In this document: piece after piece, positions 1 to 6,695 of the stretch | Position numbering within the stretch: position 1 is the stretch's first letter | How the letters are laid out: every line of letters starts with the position of its first letter | Assembly: GCA_003533975.1 (NCBI GenBank) | Contig: DQCL01000018.1 | Span: 1 to 8,428, forward strand | Direction: 5' to 3' | From: Octadecabacter sp. | GTDB taxonomy: Bacteria; Pseudomonadota; Alphaproteobacteria; Rhodobacterales; Rhodobacteraceae | Length of the DNA: 8,428 bases | Made by a program: the position numbers and the translations under genes | The notes under the pieces: model-generated | What the model was told of the DNA's origin: nothing | The model's input: only the letters and a program-made list of their open reading frames with translations | Database searches by the model: none

Positions 1-654
1 ATGGAAGACAGCCAGCCGCTGATCACCGAGAACGTAAAAGGCCATAACAGTTACACATTCACCTGCGTGCGCAATCCTTACACTCGCATTCTGTCGAGCT
101 TCTTTGACAAGATTTGCGGCATCCAGCGCAACGGCAAACGCTACCGTGGCAATCTCGTGCCGCTGTTGATCCAAAAATATGGAATTGAAGTTGGAAGCCC
201 AGAAGACGGGTTCGAATTTGACCAAATCAAATCCTTCCGCCGCTTTTTGCTGTTTGCACGTGACACCATCAAATACCGCCGCCCGATGGACCCCGACATT
301 CACTGGTCAGCAATGTCGGGTCATATTTCCACGTTCATCGTAAATGGCGGCCGCTACGACAAGATTTTTTGGACCGAACAATTTAACGACGGCATGCAGG
401 ACGTGCTGAACGGCATTGAAACGCCCAACGCAATTGATCTGGCTGAAATCCCGCGCTTCAACGAAAGCGAAGGTCACGGCCCCAAACGGCTTCATCCGGT
501 CGAAGACTACTTTGACGATCTTTCGATGCACCTGATGTACGAGATCTACAAAAAAGACTTCAATCTGTTCAAATATGACTTCGACAACCCAGCAAACAAG
601 ATGCCAATTGCCGAGATTGATTTAGACGAAGTCCATGCGAAGCTGGGTGCGTAG
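1..654 (+). CDS. Sulfotransferase family 2 protein, 5' end outside the window
   Basis: Probable carbohydrate-type sulfotransferase, which would move a sulfuryl group from PAPS to an acceptor; the acceptor cannot be told from sequence. The visible 217 residues carry the motif RNPYTRILSSF (residues 24-34), matching the 3'-phosphate-binding motif (RNPxxRxxSxF) of the Sulfotransfer_2 family. The C-terminus, with YKKDFNLFKYDF near residues 184-195, resembles the usual end of these proteins. The 5'-phosphosulfate-binding loop, normally 50-80 residues before the RNP motif, is absent. The ATG at position 1 is therefore more likely an internal methionine, with the true start upstream of the window. 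The stop codon lies 20 bases inside the next gene, so the two are probably co-transcribed. Family is fairly sure; substrate unknown. Confidence 0.72.
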   Translation: MEDSQPLITENVKGHNSYTFTCVRNPYTRILSSFFDKICGIQRNGKRYRGNLVPLLIQKYGIEVGSPEDGFEFDQIKSFRRFLLFARDTIKYRRPMDPDIHWSAMSGHISTFIVNGGRYDKIFWTEQFNDGMQDVLNGIETPNAIDLAEIPRFNESEGHGPKRLHPVEDYFDDLSMHLMYEIYKKDFNLFKYDFDNPANKMPIAEIDLDEVHAKLGA

Positions 655-1327
655 CCTCAAGCTTTTCGCCCTGTTAGCCGCACTGGCAACCCCAGCCGTG
701 GCCACGCCGCCGCAGATCGTTTGGGTCAAAGACCAGTTGTTCGCCATTTCCGCGACGCAAGTCCTGATCTTACGGACGATTTCGGACAACCACGGCTATC
801 ACCAGACAGAGCAAACCGACACGTTCCTGATTGTCCGTGACTTGGCCACAGGTCAGGACATCAGCATAAATGCCGTCGAACGGGTCGTTGCCAACAGTGT
901 TATAGATGTCGATATCACGCATTACCCGCTCGATAATGTCGTGAATCCCTACGCTGTGCGTCAAGAATTAAATGCGGCGCCTTTGTCTGATCCGCGCAGG
1001 TTCCACCTCAACGTTGAAATATATGATGACGCGGTGCGGGCATCCGACCATGAAGGCGTGACGCACTACGCGCGATGGTCCGACATCTTTCCGAGCATCT
1101 TTGCCTCTCTGCAAAGCACGCGCGACCTACTGCCGATCCTGAAAATGGAAGGCGGATTTGACGCGCTTGACCTCGATGGTTTCTTGCATCCGGTTGGATG
1201 CGAGGTCGTCGCGGCGGCGAACACGCGCTACATTTCAACGATAGATACGATGCTAGTGCAGCTTGCCTGCGAAGACGAAGAAGTCGGCGCACGGCACCTG
1301 ATTTGGTTTGTTCTGCCCGCAGCCTGA
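635..1327 (+). CDS. Secreted protein of unknown function (230 aa)
   Basis: I do not recognise a family. The N-terminus (MRSWVRSLKLFALLAALATPAVA) is a clear Sec signal peptide: two arginines and a lysine, a hydrophobic core, and an A-V-A site near residue 23. The mature part would be about 207 residues, mixed alpha/beta in look, with two cysteines (near 188 and 211) that could form a periplasmic disulfide. No lipobox, later membrane segment or known catalytic motif is visible. The ATG at 635 lies inside the end of the sulfotransferase gene (20-base overlap) and has only a weak GAAG ribosome binding site, so translation is probably coupled to the gene before. It converges on the kinase gene that ends at 1358. 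The frame is open throughout and the signal peptide makes it a credible gene. Confidence 0.75.
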   Translation: MRSWVRSLKLFALLAALATPAVATPPQIVWVKDQLFAISATQVLILRTISDNHGYHQTEQTDTFLIVRDLATGQDISINAVERVVANSVIDVDITHYPLDNVVNPYAVRQELNAAPLSDPRRFHLNVEIYDDAVRASDHEGVTHYARWSDIFPSIFASLQSTRDLLPILKMEGGFDALDLDGFLHPVGCEVVAAANTRYISTIDTMLVQLACEDEEVGARHLIWFVLPAA

Positions 1328-1330
1328 CGT

Positions 1331-1358
1331 ACCGCGAGGCGCGTAGCGGCGTCGCGGT
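1331..1358. terminator. Hairpin between convergent genes
   Basis: The arms ACCGCGA (1331-1337) and TCGCGGT (1352-1358) are perfect reverse complements, with a small inner stem CGC/GCG (1340-1342 and 1346-1348). It fills the 30-base gap between the secreted-protein gene and the kinase gene, and its right arm ends on the first base of the kinase stop codon (complement of 1358-1360). Neither side has a good T-run (TTATAT on the plus side), so it may be a weak terminator or a 3'-end stabiliser for both transcripts. Confidence 0.45.
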
Positions 1359-2335
1359 TATATCAAACCGTGCTGTGCAAAGACCTCTGACATATTCACT
1401 TCTGGGCGTGGCCCAATATGTCCGATGACTTCTGCCGCGCACAGAACGCCCATTTGCGCCGCCACGTCCAAAGTGCGCCCCGTGGACACGCCATATAGAA
1501 AGCCTGCCGCGAACTGATCGCCAGCACCGGTCGCATCAACGGGCGTTACCGGTGTCACGTCTGCGGTGAAACGGGTGTCGCCTTGTTGAACCCAAACGGC
1601 CTCGCCGGAACGGGTACAGGCGACGATATCGCAAACCTCAGCAGCTTGGCGCAGCGCGTCTTCCAGATCATCGGTTTCATACAGCGTCATCCATTCGGCG
1701 TCGTTGCCGATGGCGATGTCCATGTCTTCTGCGATCAAACGTTTAAAATCATCGCGGTGACGTTCCGCGCAGAACGGGTCAGAGATGGTAATGACCGCAC
1801 GCCCACCGGCGGCTTTCATCTTTGTCGCCGCCTCGGAGAATGCGGTTTTGCCTTCGTCTTTGTCGAACAAATAACCTTCGAGGAACAACAGCCCCGTGCC
1901 AAACACATTTGGAACGTCGGCTGATGAAATATCCGCGCCCGCGCCAAGGTAAGTGTTCATAGAACGCTCGCCGTCTGGGGATACGAAGATCATTGAGCGC
2001 GATGTCGGGTCTTCCACGTCTTGTGGTGGCAGCGGAAAGGCTGTCCCAGCGTCCTCTAAGGATGTCGCGTAGAACTTGCCCAGCGCGTCGTCTTTTACCT
2101 TGCCGATAAATGCTGTCTTCAAGCCAAGCTCACCGATGCCCGCAATCGTGTTGCCAACGGACCCACCGGGGGCTTCAACACGACTGTCCATGGACGCATA
2201 CAGCAGTTCCGCACGGTCACGTTCAATCAGCTGCATGATGCCTTTGGTAATGCCCATCTGGTCCAGAAAAGTGTCGCTAGAGGGGGAGATCACGTCGACC
2301 ATTGCATTGCCGATTCCGATGACGTCGTAGTTCAT
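1358..2335 (-). CDS. PfkB-family sugar/nucleoside kinase, probable adenosine kinase
   Basis: A cytoplasmic ribokinase-fold kinase that transfers phosphate from ATP to a sugar or nucleoside hydroxyl. Length (325 aa) is normal. The N-terminal PfkB signature is at residues 57-62 (GGSVGN), the NxxE magnesium-related motif at 211-214 (NDAE), and the C-terminal signature DATGAGD at 267-273, with D273 the expected catalytic base in the anion-hole loop. Proteins of this type in Rhodobacteraceae are usually annotated as adenosine kinase (adenosine to AMP, purine salvage), but family members acting on ribose, fructose or other nucleosides share these motifs, so the substrate is inferred. The start codon overlaps the nth stop codon as ATGA (2332-2335), implying translational coupling and one mRNA with nth. 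No frameshift or missing key residue is visible. Confidence 0.85.
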   Translation of the reverse strand: MNYDVIGIGNAMVDVISPSSDTFLDQMGITKGIMQLIERDRAELLYASMDSRVEAPGGSVGNTIAGIGELGLKTAFIGKVKDDALGKFYATSLEDAGTAFPLPPQDVEDPTSRSMIFVSPDGERSMNTYLGAGADISSADVPNVFGTGLLFLEGYLFDKDEGKTAFSEAATKMKAAGGRAVITISDPFCAERHRDDFKRLIAEDMDIAIGNDAEWMTLYETDDLEDALRQAAEVCDIVACTRSGEAVWVQQGDTRFTADVTPVTPVDATGAGDQFAAGFLYGVSTGRTLDVAAQMGVLCAAEVIGHIGPRPEVNMSEVFAQHGLI

Positions 2336-2985
2336 GTTGTTTTATCCTCGTAAAGGCACAGATCACGGATGTGACAGGCCTGACATTTTGGTTTTCTCGC
2401 CACGCAGATATAGCGTCCGTGCAATATCATCCAGTGGTGTGCGTGCAATTGAAATTCGGCCGGAATGTTGTCCTCAATCGCACGCTCGACGGCGTCGACA
2501 TCCTTACCGGGTGCGATGCCGCTGCGGTTACCTAAACGGAAAATATGAGTATCCACAGCCTGTGCCGGCTGGCCCCACCACATGTTCAGAACCACATTTG
2601 CAGTTTTGCGCCCGACACCCGGTAAGGACTGTAGCGCAGCGCGGGAACTGGGGACCTCCCCGTCATATTCATCCACTAAAATCTGCGCGGTCTTCATCAC
2701 ATTCTTCGCCTTTTGGCGAAACAAACCAATCGTCTTGATATGGTCCGTCACTGCATCGACCCCAAGGTCGAGCATTTTTTGTGGTGTGTCCGCAATCTTG
2801 AACAGCTCTGCCGTTGCTTTGTTGACGCCTTTGTCCGTCGCTTGCGCAGACAGCGCGACCGCGACGACCAAGGTGTATGCGTTGACATGATCCAACTCAC
2901 CCTTGGGTTCAGCGTCGCCATCGCGAAAGCGGGTGAAGATTTCATGGATGGTGTTGTAGTCGAGTTGTTTAGTGAGTTTGGCCAT
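2332..2985 (-). CDS. nth: Endonuclease III, DNA glycosylase/AP lyase
   Basis: Base-excision repair enzyme that removes oxidised pyrimidines and cuts the resulting abasic site. The 217 residues show the whole family pattern: the helix-hairpin-helix around LPGVGRKTAN (121-130) with catalytic lysine K127, the catalytic aspartate D145 in AVDTHIFR, and the C-terminal [4Fe-4S] motif C194-x6-C201-x2-C204-x5-C210. All key residues sit 7 positions later than in E. coli Nth (K120, D138, C187 onward), consistent with a short N-terminal extension. The ATG at 2985 is preceded by an AAGGG ribosome binding site. It is the first gene of a two-gene transcript with the kinase and is divergent from the Hint-domain gene. 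Confidence 0.96.
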   Translation of the reverse strand: MAKLTKQLDYNTIHEIFTRFRDGDAEPKGELDHVNAYTLVVAVALSAQATDKGVNKATAELFKIADTPQKMLDLGVDAVTDHIKTIGLFRQKAKNVMKTAQILVDEYDGEVPSSRAALQSLPGVGRKTANVVLNMWWGQPAQAVDTHIFRLGNRSGIAPGKDVDAVERAIEDNIPAEFQLHAHHWMILHGRYICVARKPKCQACHIRDLCLYEDKTT

Positions 2986-3088
2986 ACAGCCCTTGTCGCA
3001 ACTGCGGCCTCGCCGAACAAGCCCCCAAGACGCCTTAGGAAATCTGAAACCATACCCCGCTAAACCAGCTGAAACTCTGGGAAGTCAG
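2986..3088. promoter_or_regulatory. Divergent intergenic region, nth / Hint gene
   Basis: This 103-base gap separates two divergently read genes and must hold the promoter of nth on the minus strand, and probably one for the Hint gene on the plus strand. A GGGA ribosome binding site (around 3079-3082) precedes the plus-strand ATG at 3089. I looked for -35/-10 pairs in both directions and found none good enough to place, so the promoters are inferred only from gene arrangement. Confidence 0.4.
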
Positions 3089-4066
3089 ATGCCAACGTAC
3101 AGTTTCTATATCATTTCCAACGCGGTCCTGTCCTACAACGGTGCGACTGGCGAATTTGACCTTTCAGCCAATTATGATCACACGGCGCACCGTCTCCGCG
3201 TTGATGTGACCGACGATGACACGTTTATGGACGCAACCGGTGACAGCAACCAAACCGCCATGATCTACGACATGGATGGAAATCTGGTCGATAGCGGTTT
3301 GATAACAGTGCCTTACTTTGCCGAGATCAGTACGCCAGACACCGAATACCTTGACCGGATTGAGGTTGATGGCATCCACTACGGCTACCTACCGAGTACC
3401 GACCTGACATCAGGAGAGAGCTATCCCGTCACCGACAGCGGCAACCTAGGCTTCGATCACACGTATTTCGAAGACAATTCTGTGCCCTGTTTCGCACCCG
3501 ATACCCTAATTTCGACAGATCGTGGTGAGGTGCCGGTGCAGCAGATCAAGCACGGCGATTGCGTACTAACATTGGATCACGGATATCAACCCGTCGCGTG
3601 GGTCGGGCGTTGGCGGGTACCTTGGCCAATACTGCTAACGTCTTCGCGTCATTGGCCGGTTACCATCGCGACGTCAGGTCGTAGCAACGGTCGCACCCTC
3701 ACCGTGTCTGCTGCTCACCAAGTTTTACTACGCGATCCGTGGTTTGACCTGCACAACGGCACCCATGAAGTATTGTGCAGGTCTGGGTTGCTTGCACAGC
3801 CACACCTGCCCATGCTGGGAAAAGCCATGATCTGGCATCTCATCCTGCTGCCCCAACATGAAATCATTTGCGCCAATGGCCATTGGACTGAAAGCCTTTT
3901 CGCAGGCGGCACGCTGTTTTCTGAATTAACCCAACAGATGCAGCTCGAAGCACGCGCGCATTGCGGTGATGGCCACAGATACCCTGCCCGTCCAATCCTT
4001 CACGGTTATGAGGCCAAGGTGTTCTTTGCCAAGGGCGCCACCACCAGGGCGCATTGCTATGCGTAA
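3089..4066 (+). CDS. Hint-domain protein with beta-rich N-terminal domain
   Basis: A 325-residue protein of the Hint (hedgehog/intein) type common in roseobacters; cellular role unknown. Residues 1-130 form an acidic, probably beta-rich region with no signal peptide. The Hint domain begins at C134 (VPCFAPDTLISTDRGEVPV), the position of the self-splicing nucleophile in inteins, followed by KHGDCVLTLDHG and the block-B-like SAAHQVLL (207-214, H210). The C-terminal part (HEIICANGHWTESL, later ARPILHGYEAKVF) matches the bacterial Hint_2 pattern. No intein C-terminal HN-C/S junction or C-terminal extein is seen, so self-cleavage at C134 is possible but protein splicing is unlikely. The frame is open back to 2972, but I chose the ATG at 3089 because it has a ribosome binding site and gives the usual N-terminus MPTYSFYI. 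The Ada-like gene follows after 51 bases. Confidence 0.82.
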   Translation: MPTYSFYIISNAVLSYNGATGEFDLSANYDHTAHRLRVDVTDDDTFMDATGDSNQTAMIYDMDGNLVDSGLITVPYFAEISTPDTEYLDRIEVDGIHYGYLPSTDLTSGESYPVTDSGNLGFDHTYFEDNSVPCFAPDTLISTDRGEVPVQQIKHGDCVLTLDHGYQPVAWVGRWRVPWPILLTSSRHWPVTIATSGRSNGRTLTVSAAHQVLLRDPWFDLHNGTHEVLCRSGLLAQPHLPMLGKAMIWHLILLPQHEIICANGHWTESLFAGGTLFSELTQQMQLEARAHCGDGHRYPARPILHGYEAKVFFAKGATTRAHCYA

Positions 4067-4117
4067 AGGCGCAACAATCGGGTCGCGGGATGGCCCGTGC
4101 AGCGCTAGGTTCAGACT

Positions 4118-4951
4118 ATGGAACAGTCAGGCCAATATCATTACCAAGTCATCCGACGCGCTTTGGACGAAATTGACAGAGCCGAAACACCTTTGACGTT
4201 AGACGCGCTGGCGCGCGCGATGGATATGTCACCAGCACATTTTCAACGTGTCTTCTCGCGTTGGGTGGGGGTCTCACCCAAACGGTATCAGCAATATCTG
4301 CGGCTCGATCATGCCAAGACGATGTTGTCAGAAAATTTCACCACGTTGGCGACTGCCGATGCGATTGGATTGTCCGGATCGGGCCGTTTGCATGACCTGT
4401 TTTTAAAATGGGAAGCGATGAGCCCCGGCGACTATGCCAAGGGTGGCGCAGGTCTGGAGATTAAATGGGGAAACTTTGATAGCCCTTTTGGTCCTGTCGT
4501 CGCGATGGGAACCGAACGCGGAATTTGCGGCATGGGATTCATGGCGGAACAAAGCGGCGAAGAAACCTACGGCGACCTTGCACGTCGCTGGCCCAATGCA
4601 ACATTCACCAAAGACCCCGATGCTATCCGCCCTTGGGTCAAAGCGGCGCTTTCTCTGGAGGGTGAAACCAAACTGCACATGATCGGTGCGCCATTCCAGT
4701 TGAAGGTTTGGGAGGCGCTGCTGCGTATTCCGTCTGGTCATGTCACCACCTATTCGGAAATCGCCAGTTCTATCGGGTCCCCGCGCGCTGTTCGTGCAGT
4801 CGGAACTGCTGTGGGGAAGAACCCCGTCAGTTGGTTGATCCCCTGCCACCGCGCATTGCGCAAATCCGGTGCTTTGGGAGGGTACCACTGGGGACTTCCT
4901 GTGAAACGCGCTTTGTTGGCATGGGAGAGCGCACGCGAGGATGCGGGATAA
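4118..4951 (+). CDS. ada: Ada-like AraC-HTH / methylated-DNA-protein-cysteine methyltransferase
   Basis: Suicide repair protein that takes the alkyl group from O6-methylguanine (and O4-methylthymine) onto a cysteine. Of its 277 residues, about 8-105 are an AraC-type helix-turn-helix region (LDALARAMDMSPAHFQRVF and a second HTH near 75-105). About 114-190 form the ribonuclease-like N-lobe of the transferase, and 193-275 its DNA-binding active-site domain with FQLKVWEALL, arginine-finger segment PRAVRAVG (222-229), N235, the PCHR active site with C243, and E270. E. coli Ada has an extra N-terminal zinc domain whose cysteine senses methyl phosphotriesters; it is absent here, so the classic activation route is missing. 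The start at 4118 has only a weak AGG signal. Symbol used in the sense of Ada-like. Confidence 0.9.
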   Translation: MEQSGQYHYQVIRRALDEIDRAETPLTLDALARAMDMSPAHFQRVFSRWVGVSPKRYQQYLRLDHAKTMLSENFTTLATADAIGLSGSGRLHDLFLKWEAMSPGDYAKGGAGLEIKWGNFDSPFGPVVAMGTERGICGMGFMAEQSGEETYGDLARRWPNATFTKDPDAIRPWVKAALSLEGETKLHMIGAPFQLKVWEALLRIPSGHVTTYSEIASSIGSPRAVRAVGTAVGKNPVSWLIPCHRALRKSGALGGYHWGLPVKRALLAWESAREDAG

Positions 4952-4962
4952 CCCCTAGGGTT
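4950..4962 (+). other. Short hairpin after the Ada-like gene
   Basis: AACCC and GGGTT pair around the 3-base loop CTA, directly on the stop codon of the Ada-like gene, followed by TTTATT. The 5-bp stem is weak for a terminator; it could slow or partly stop transcription before the lipoprotein gene. Confidence 0.25.
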
Positions 4963-5058
4963 TATTCAACAAATAGGCCCTTAATCGGCGGAACTTCGCC
5001 AGACGCGTACACGTTATTGGATAACATGGTGCTTTGGCCGATATACATTCCACCAAGC

Positions 5059-5073
5059 GCACCACATCGGTGC
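5059..5073 (+). other. Possible leader hairpin before the OmpA-like lipoprotein gene
   Basis: GCACC (5059-5063) and GGTGC (5069-5073) form a 5-bp stem with loop ACATC, about 20 bases before the chosen start. The surrounding 143-base gap (4952-5094) must contain a promoter if the gene is not read from the Ada-like gene. A TATACA at 5042-5047 is a possible -10, but its best -35 (TTGGAT, 5017-5022) is 19 bases away, so I do not call it. Confidence 0.2.
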
Positions 5074-5094
5074 CCAACAATGGAATTTAGAACT

Positions 5095-5754
5095 ATGACC
5101 TTGTCCAAAGTATCCCTCGCCGTCGCAATGTCCGGCGTCCTTGGCCTGACAGCCTGTGACGACATGACCGACCCGAATAACCCGAACCGCAACGCGCAAT
5201 CCCAAGCTGCGGTCGGCGCTGGTATTGGTGCCCTTGCTGGCCTGATCATTGGTGACGACGCACAAGAACGTCGCAACGGTGCGCTTGTCGGCGCTGCAAT
5301 CGGTGCTGGTATTGGCGGTATTCATGGCGCTGAGCTGGATCGTCAGGAAGCAGAGCTGCGCTCCCAGATGGGATCCAATGCGCAGATCGTGAACACCGGC
5401 GACCAGCTGATCGTGACTTTGCCGCAAGACATTCTGTTCGCGACTGGTGATGCGACACTTTCAGGCGCTCTACATGGCGATCTGACTGCACTCGCGTCCT
5501 CGATCAACCGTTTCCCGAACACAACTGTGAACGTCATCGGCCATGCCGACAACACAGGCGGCGCTGCGTTTAACCAAGACCTATCTGCGCGTCGGGCGCA
5601 GGCTGTGTCCTCTGTGTTGATTCAGTCTGGTGTTTCGCCGAACCGCATTCGCTCAATCGGTCGCGGTGAAGATGCGCCAATTGCATCTAACCTAAACGCT
5701 GAGGGCCGTCGTCAAAACCGCCGTGTGGAAATTACGATCACGCCAAACGGCTAA
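5095..5754 (+). CDS. OmpA-family lipoprotein with glycine zipper (YiaD-like)
   Basis: Probable outer-membrane lipoprotein anchoring the envelope to peptidoglycan. The 219 residues begin with a lipoprotein signal peptide (MTLSKVSLAVAMSGVLGLTAC) with lipobox LTAC and lipidated C21. A glycine zipper spans about 39-78 (GAGIGALAGLIIG and GAAIGAGIGGIHG). The OmpA C-terminal domain (about 103-217) holds the peptidoglycan-binding pattern GHADNTG with D152 and LSARRAQAV with R166/R167, which contact diaminopimelate in relatives. Length and order match E. coli YiaD. An in-frame ATG at 5080 would add MEFRT; I prefer 5095 because it gives a standard signal peptide and has GGA about 10 bases upstream. The gene ends in its own hairpin terminator, so it closes the plus-strand group. 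Confidence 0.88.
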   Translation: MTLSKVSLAVAMSGVLGLTACDDMTDPNNPNRNAQSQAAVGAGIGALAGLIIGDDAQERRNGALVGAAIGAGIGGIHGAELDRQEAELRSQMGSNAQIVNTGDQLIVTLPQDILFATGDATLSGALHGDLTALASSINRFPNTTVNVIGHADNTGGAAFNQDLSARRAQAVSSVLIQSGVSPNRIRSIGRGEDAPIASNLNAEGRRQNRRVEITITPNG

Positions 5755-5772
5755 GACCACTGATAGATTTTG

Positions 5773-5801
5773 AAAGGGGTCGCCATTGCGCGGCCTCTTT
5801 T
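5773..5801 (+). terminator. Rho-independent terminator after the OmpA-like gene
   Basis: The arms AAAGGGGTCGC (5773-5783) and GCGGCCTCTTT (5790-5800) make an 11-bp stem with two G-U pairs and a 6-base loop, ending in TTTT (5798-5801). It starts 18 bases after the stop codon and ends just before the promoter of the GntR regulator, insulating that gene. Confidence 0.75.
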
Positions 5802-5804
5802 CGT

Positions 5805-5833
5805 TTGCGACCTCGACCTGTTGGTCATATCAT
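5805..5833 (+). promoter_or_regulatory. Probable promoter of the FadR-type regulator gene
   Basis: TTGCGA (5805-5810) as -35 and TATCAT (5828-5833) as -10 are separated by exactly 17 bases. Transcription would begin near 5840, giving a leader of about 20 bases with the ribosome binding site AAAGGTG (5847-5853) before the ATG at 5859. The -10 lies in the centre of the inverted repeat listed next. Confidence 0.55.
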
Positions 5834-5841
5834 TTGACCAA
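5821..5841 (+). promoter_or_regulatory. Inverted-repeat operator, likely autoregulatory
   Basis: TTGGTCA (5821-5827) and TGACCAA (5835-5841) are perfect reverse complements around a 7-base spacer TATCATT. The half-sites contain TGGT/ACCA, the core seen in operators of the FadR subfamily of GntR regulators. It lies 17 bases before the start codon and covers the probable -10, the arrangement expected for self-repression. The spacing between TGGT and ACCA is wider than the 1-3 bases typical of the subfamily. Confidence 0.65.
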
Positions 5842-5858
5842 TTTTAAAAGGTGCTGCA

Positions 5859-6626
5859 ATGCCGTTCGAACCCATCCATCCTGAGAAAATCTCGCAAACG
5901 GTTGTGCGTCAGATCGAACAACTGATCCTTCGCGGCATCCTGAAACCAGGGGAACGCTTGCCGTCCGAGCGTGAGTTGTCAGAACGTCTGGGCGTATCGC
6001 GACCGTCCCTGCGAGAAGCCCTATCCGAGCTGCAAGACAGCGGGTTGCTGACCAGTCGTGCTGGCTCGGGCGTGTTTGTTGGTGATGTTCTTGGGTCCGC
6101 GTTTTCGGAGACATTGGTGCGGCTCTTTACCAATCACGAAGAAGCGGTTTTCGACTACATTGCGTTTCGCCGTGATATGGAAGGGTTGGCAGCAGAGCGT
6201 GCTGCGACGCTTGGCACCGAAACCGACCTCAAGGTTATCGACACCATCTTCAAGAAAATGGAAGCGGCCCACAGTAAGCGCAACCCCAGAGATGAGGCCG
6301 GATTGGATGCCGATTTCCATCTGAGCATCATCGAAGCAAGCCACAACGTCATCATGCTGCATATGATGCGGTCTATGTATCAGCTGCTGCGCGAAGGCGT
6401 GTTTTACAACCGCCAGATCATGTTCAAACAACGCACGACGCGCGATATGCTGCTCGACCAGCACCGCGCAATCAACGACGCATTACAGGCGCGGGACGCC
6501 GATGCTGCGCGCGCTGCAGTTGAGGCACACTTGGGGTTCGTCGAAGAGGCGCTGTTTGATCAAGACAAAGCAGAGCGCAACGAAGCGATTGCACAAAAAC
6601 GTTTAGATCACGAAGAGCGTCGTTAA
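5859..6626 (+). CDS. GntR-family transcriptional regulator, FadR subfamily
   Basis: DNA-binding regulator of 255 residues, probably a repressor released by a small carboxylic acid. Residues about 9-76 are the winged helix-turn-helix (GERLPSERELSERLGVSRPSLREAL, wing SRAGSGVFV). About 95-230 form the all-helical FCD ligand domain, with the metal-binding set D150-x3-H154 (in DADFHLSII), H202 (DQHRAI) and H224 (VEAHL). Members include PdhR, LldR and GlcC, sensing pyruvate, lactate and glycolate; the sequence alone does not pick between them. The start at 5859 has a good ribosome binding site (AAAGGTG, 5 bases away). No metabolic gene is next to it: the gene before is insulated by a terminator and the ATP synthase genes converge. 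Its targets are therefore probably elsewhere, apart from its own promoter. Confidence 0.92.
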   Translation: MPFEPIHPEKISQTVVRQIEQLILRGILKPGERLPSERELSERLGVSRPSLREALSELQDSGLLTSRAGSGVFVGDVLGSAFSETLVRLFTNHEEAVFDYIAFRRDMEGLAAERAATLGTETDLKVIDTIFKKMEAAHSKRNPRDEAGLDADFHLSIIEASHNVIMLHMMRSMYQLLREGVFYNRQIMFKQRTTRDMLLDQHRAINDALQARDADAARAAVEAHLGFVEEALFDQDKAERNEAIAQKRLDHEERR

Positions 6627-6640
6627 GCACCCCAGTAACG

Positions 6641-6670
6641 AAAAAGGCCCGAGCGTTCTGCTCGGGCCTT
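6641..6670 (-). terminator. Strong terminator of the F0 ATP synthase operon, shared with the regulator gene
   Basis: AAGGCCCGAGC (6644-6654) and GCTCGGGCCTT (6660-6670) form a perfect 11-bp stem with a 5-base loop. On the minus strand the stem is followed by a T-run (complement of AAAAA, 6641-6645), so it best serves the atp operon, 25 bases after atpF. On the plus strand only TTAATAAG follows, so it stops the GntR regulator transcript less perfectly. Confidence 0.9.
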
Positions 6671-6695
6671 AATAAGTTCTACGAAACGTTTGCGA

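Noticed and set aside
1008..1442. Minus-strand open frame of 144 codons spanning the end of the kinase gene and the secreted-protein gene
   Set aside because: The arginine-rich, low-complexity translation conflicts with two better genes.
2972..3088. Longer N-terminus for the Hint protein
   Set aside because: It would overlap the nth start and add a proline/arginine-rich stretch unlike the family; 3089 has a ribosome binding site and the usual N-terminus.
4403..4888. Minus-strand open frame of 161 codons opposite the Ada-like gene
   Set aside because: It is antisense to a well-supported gene, and its product has no family features.
4708..5094. Upstream extension of the lipoprotein reading frame into the Ada-like gene
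   Set aside because: The extension would bury the lipoprotein signal peptide and overlap the Ada active-site domain; the start at 5095 explains the lipobox.
6021..6464. Minus-strand open frame of 147 codons opposite the GntR regulator gene
   Set aside because: It is antisense to a gene with complete conserved domains and shows no motif of its own.
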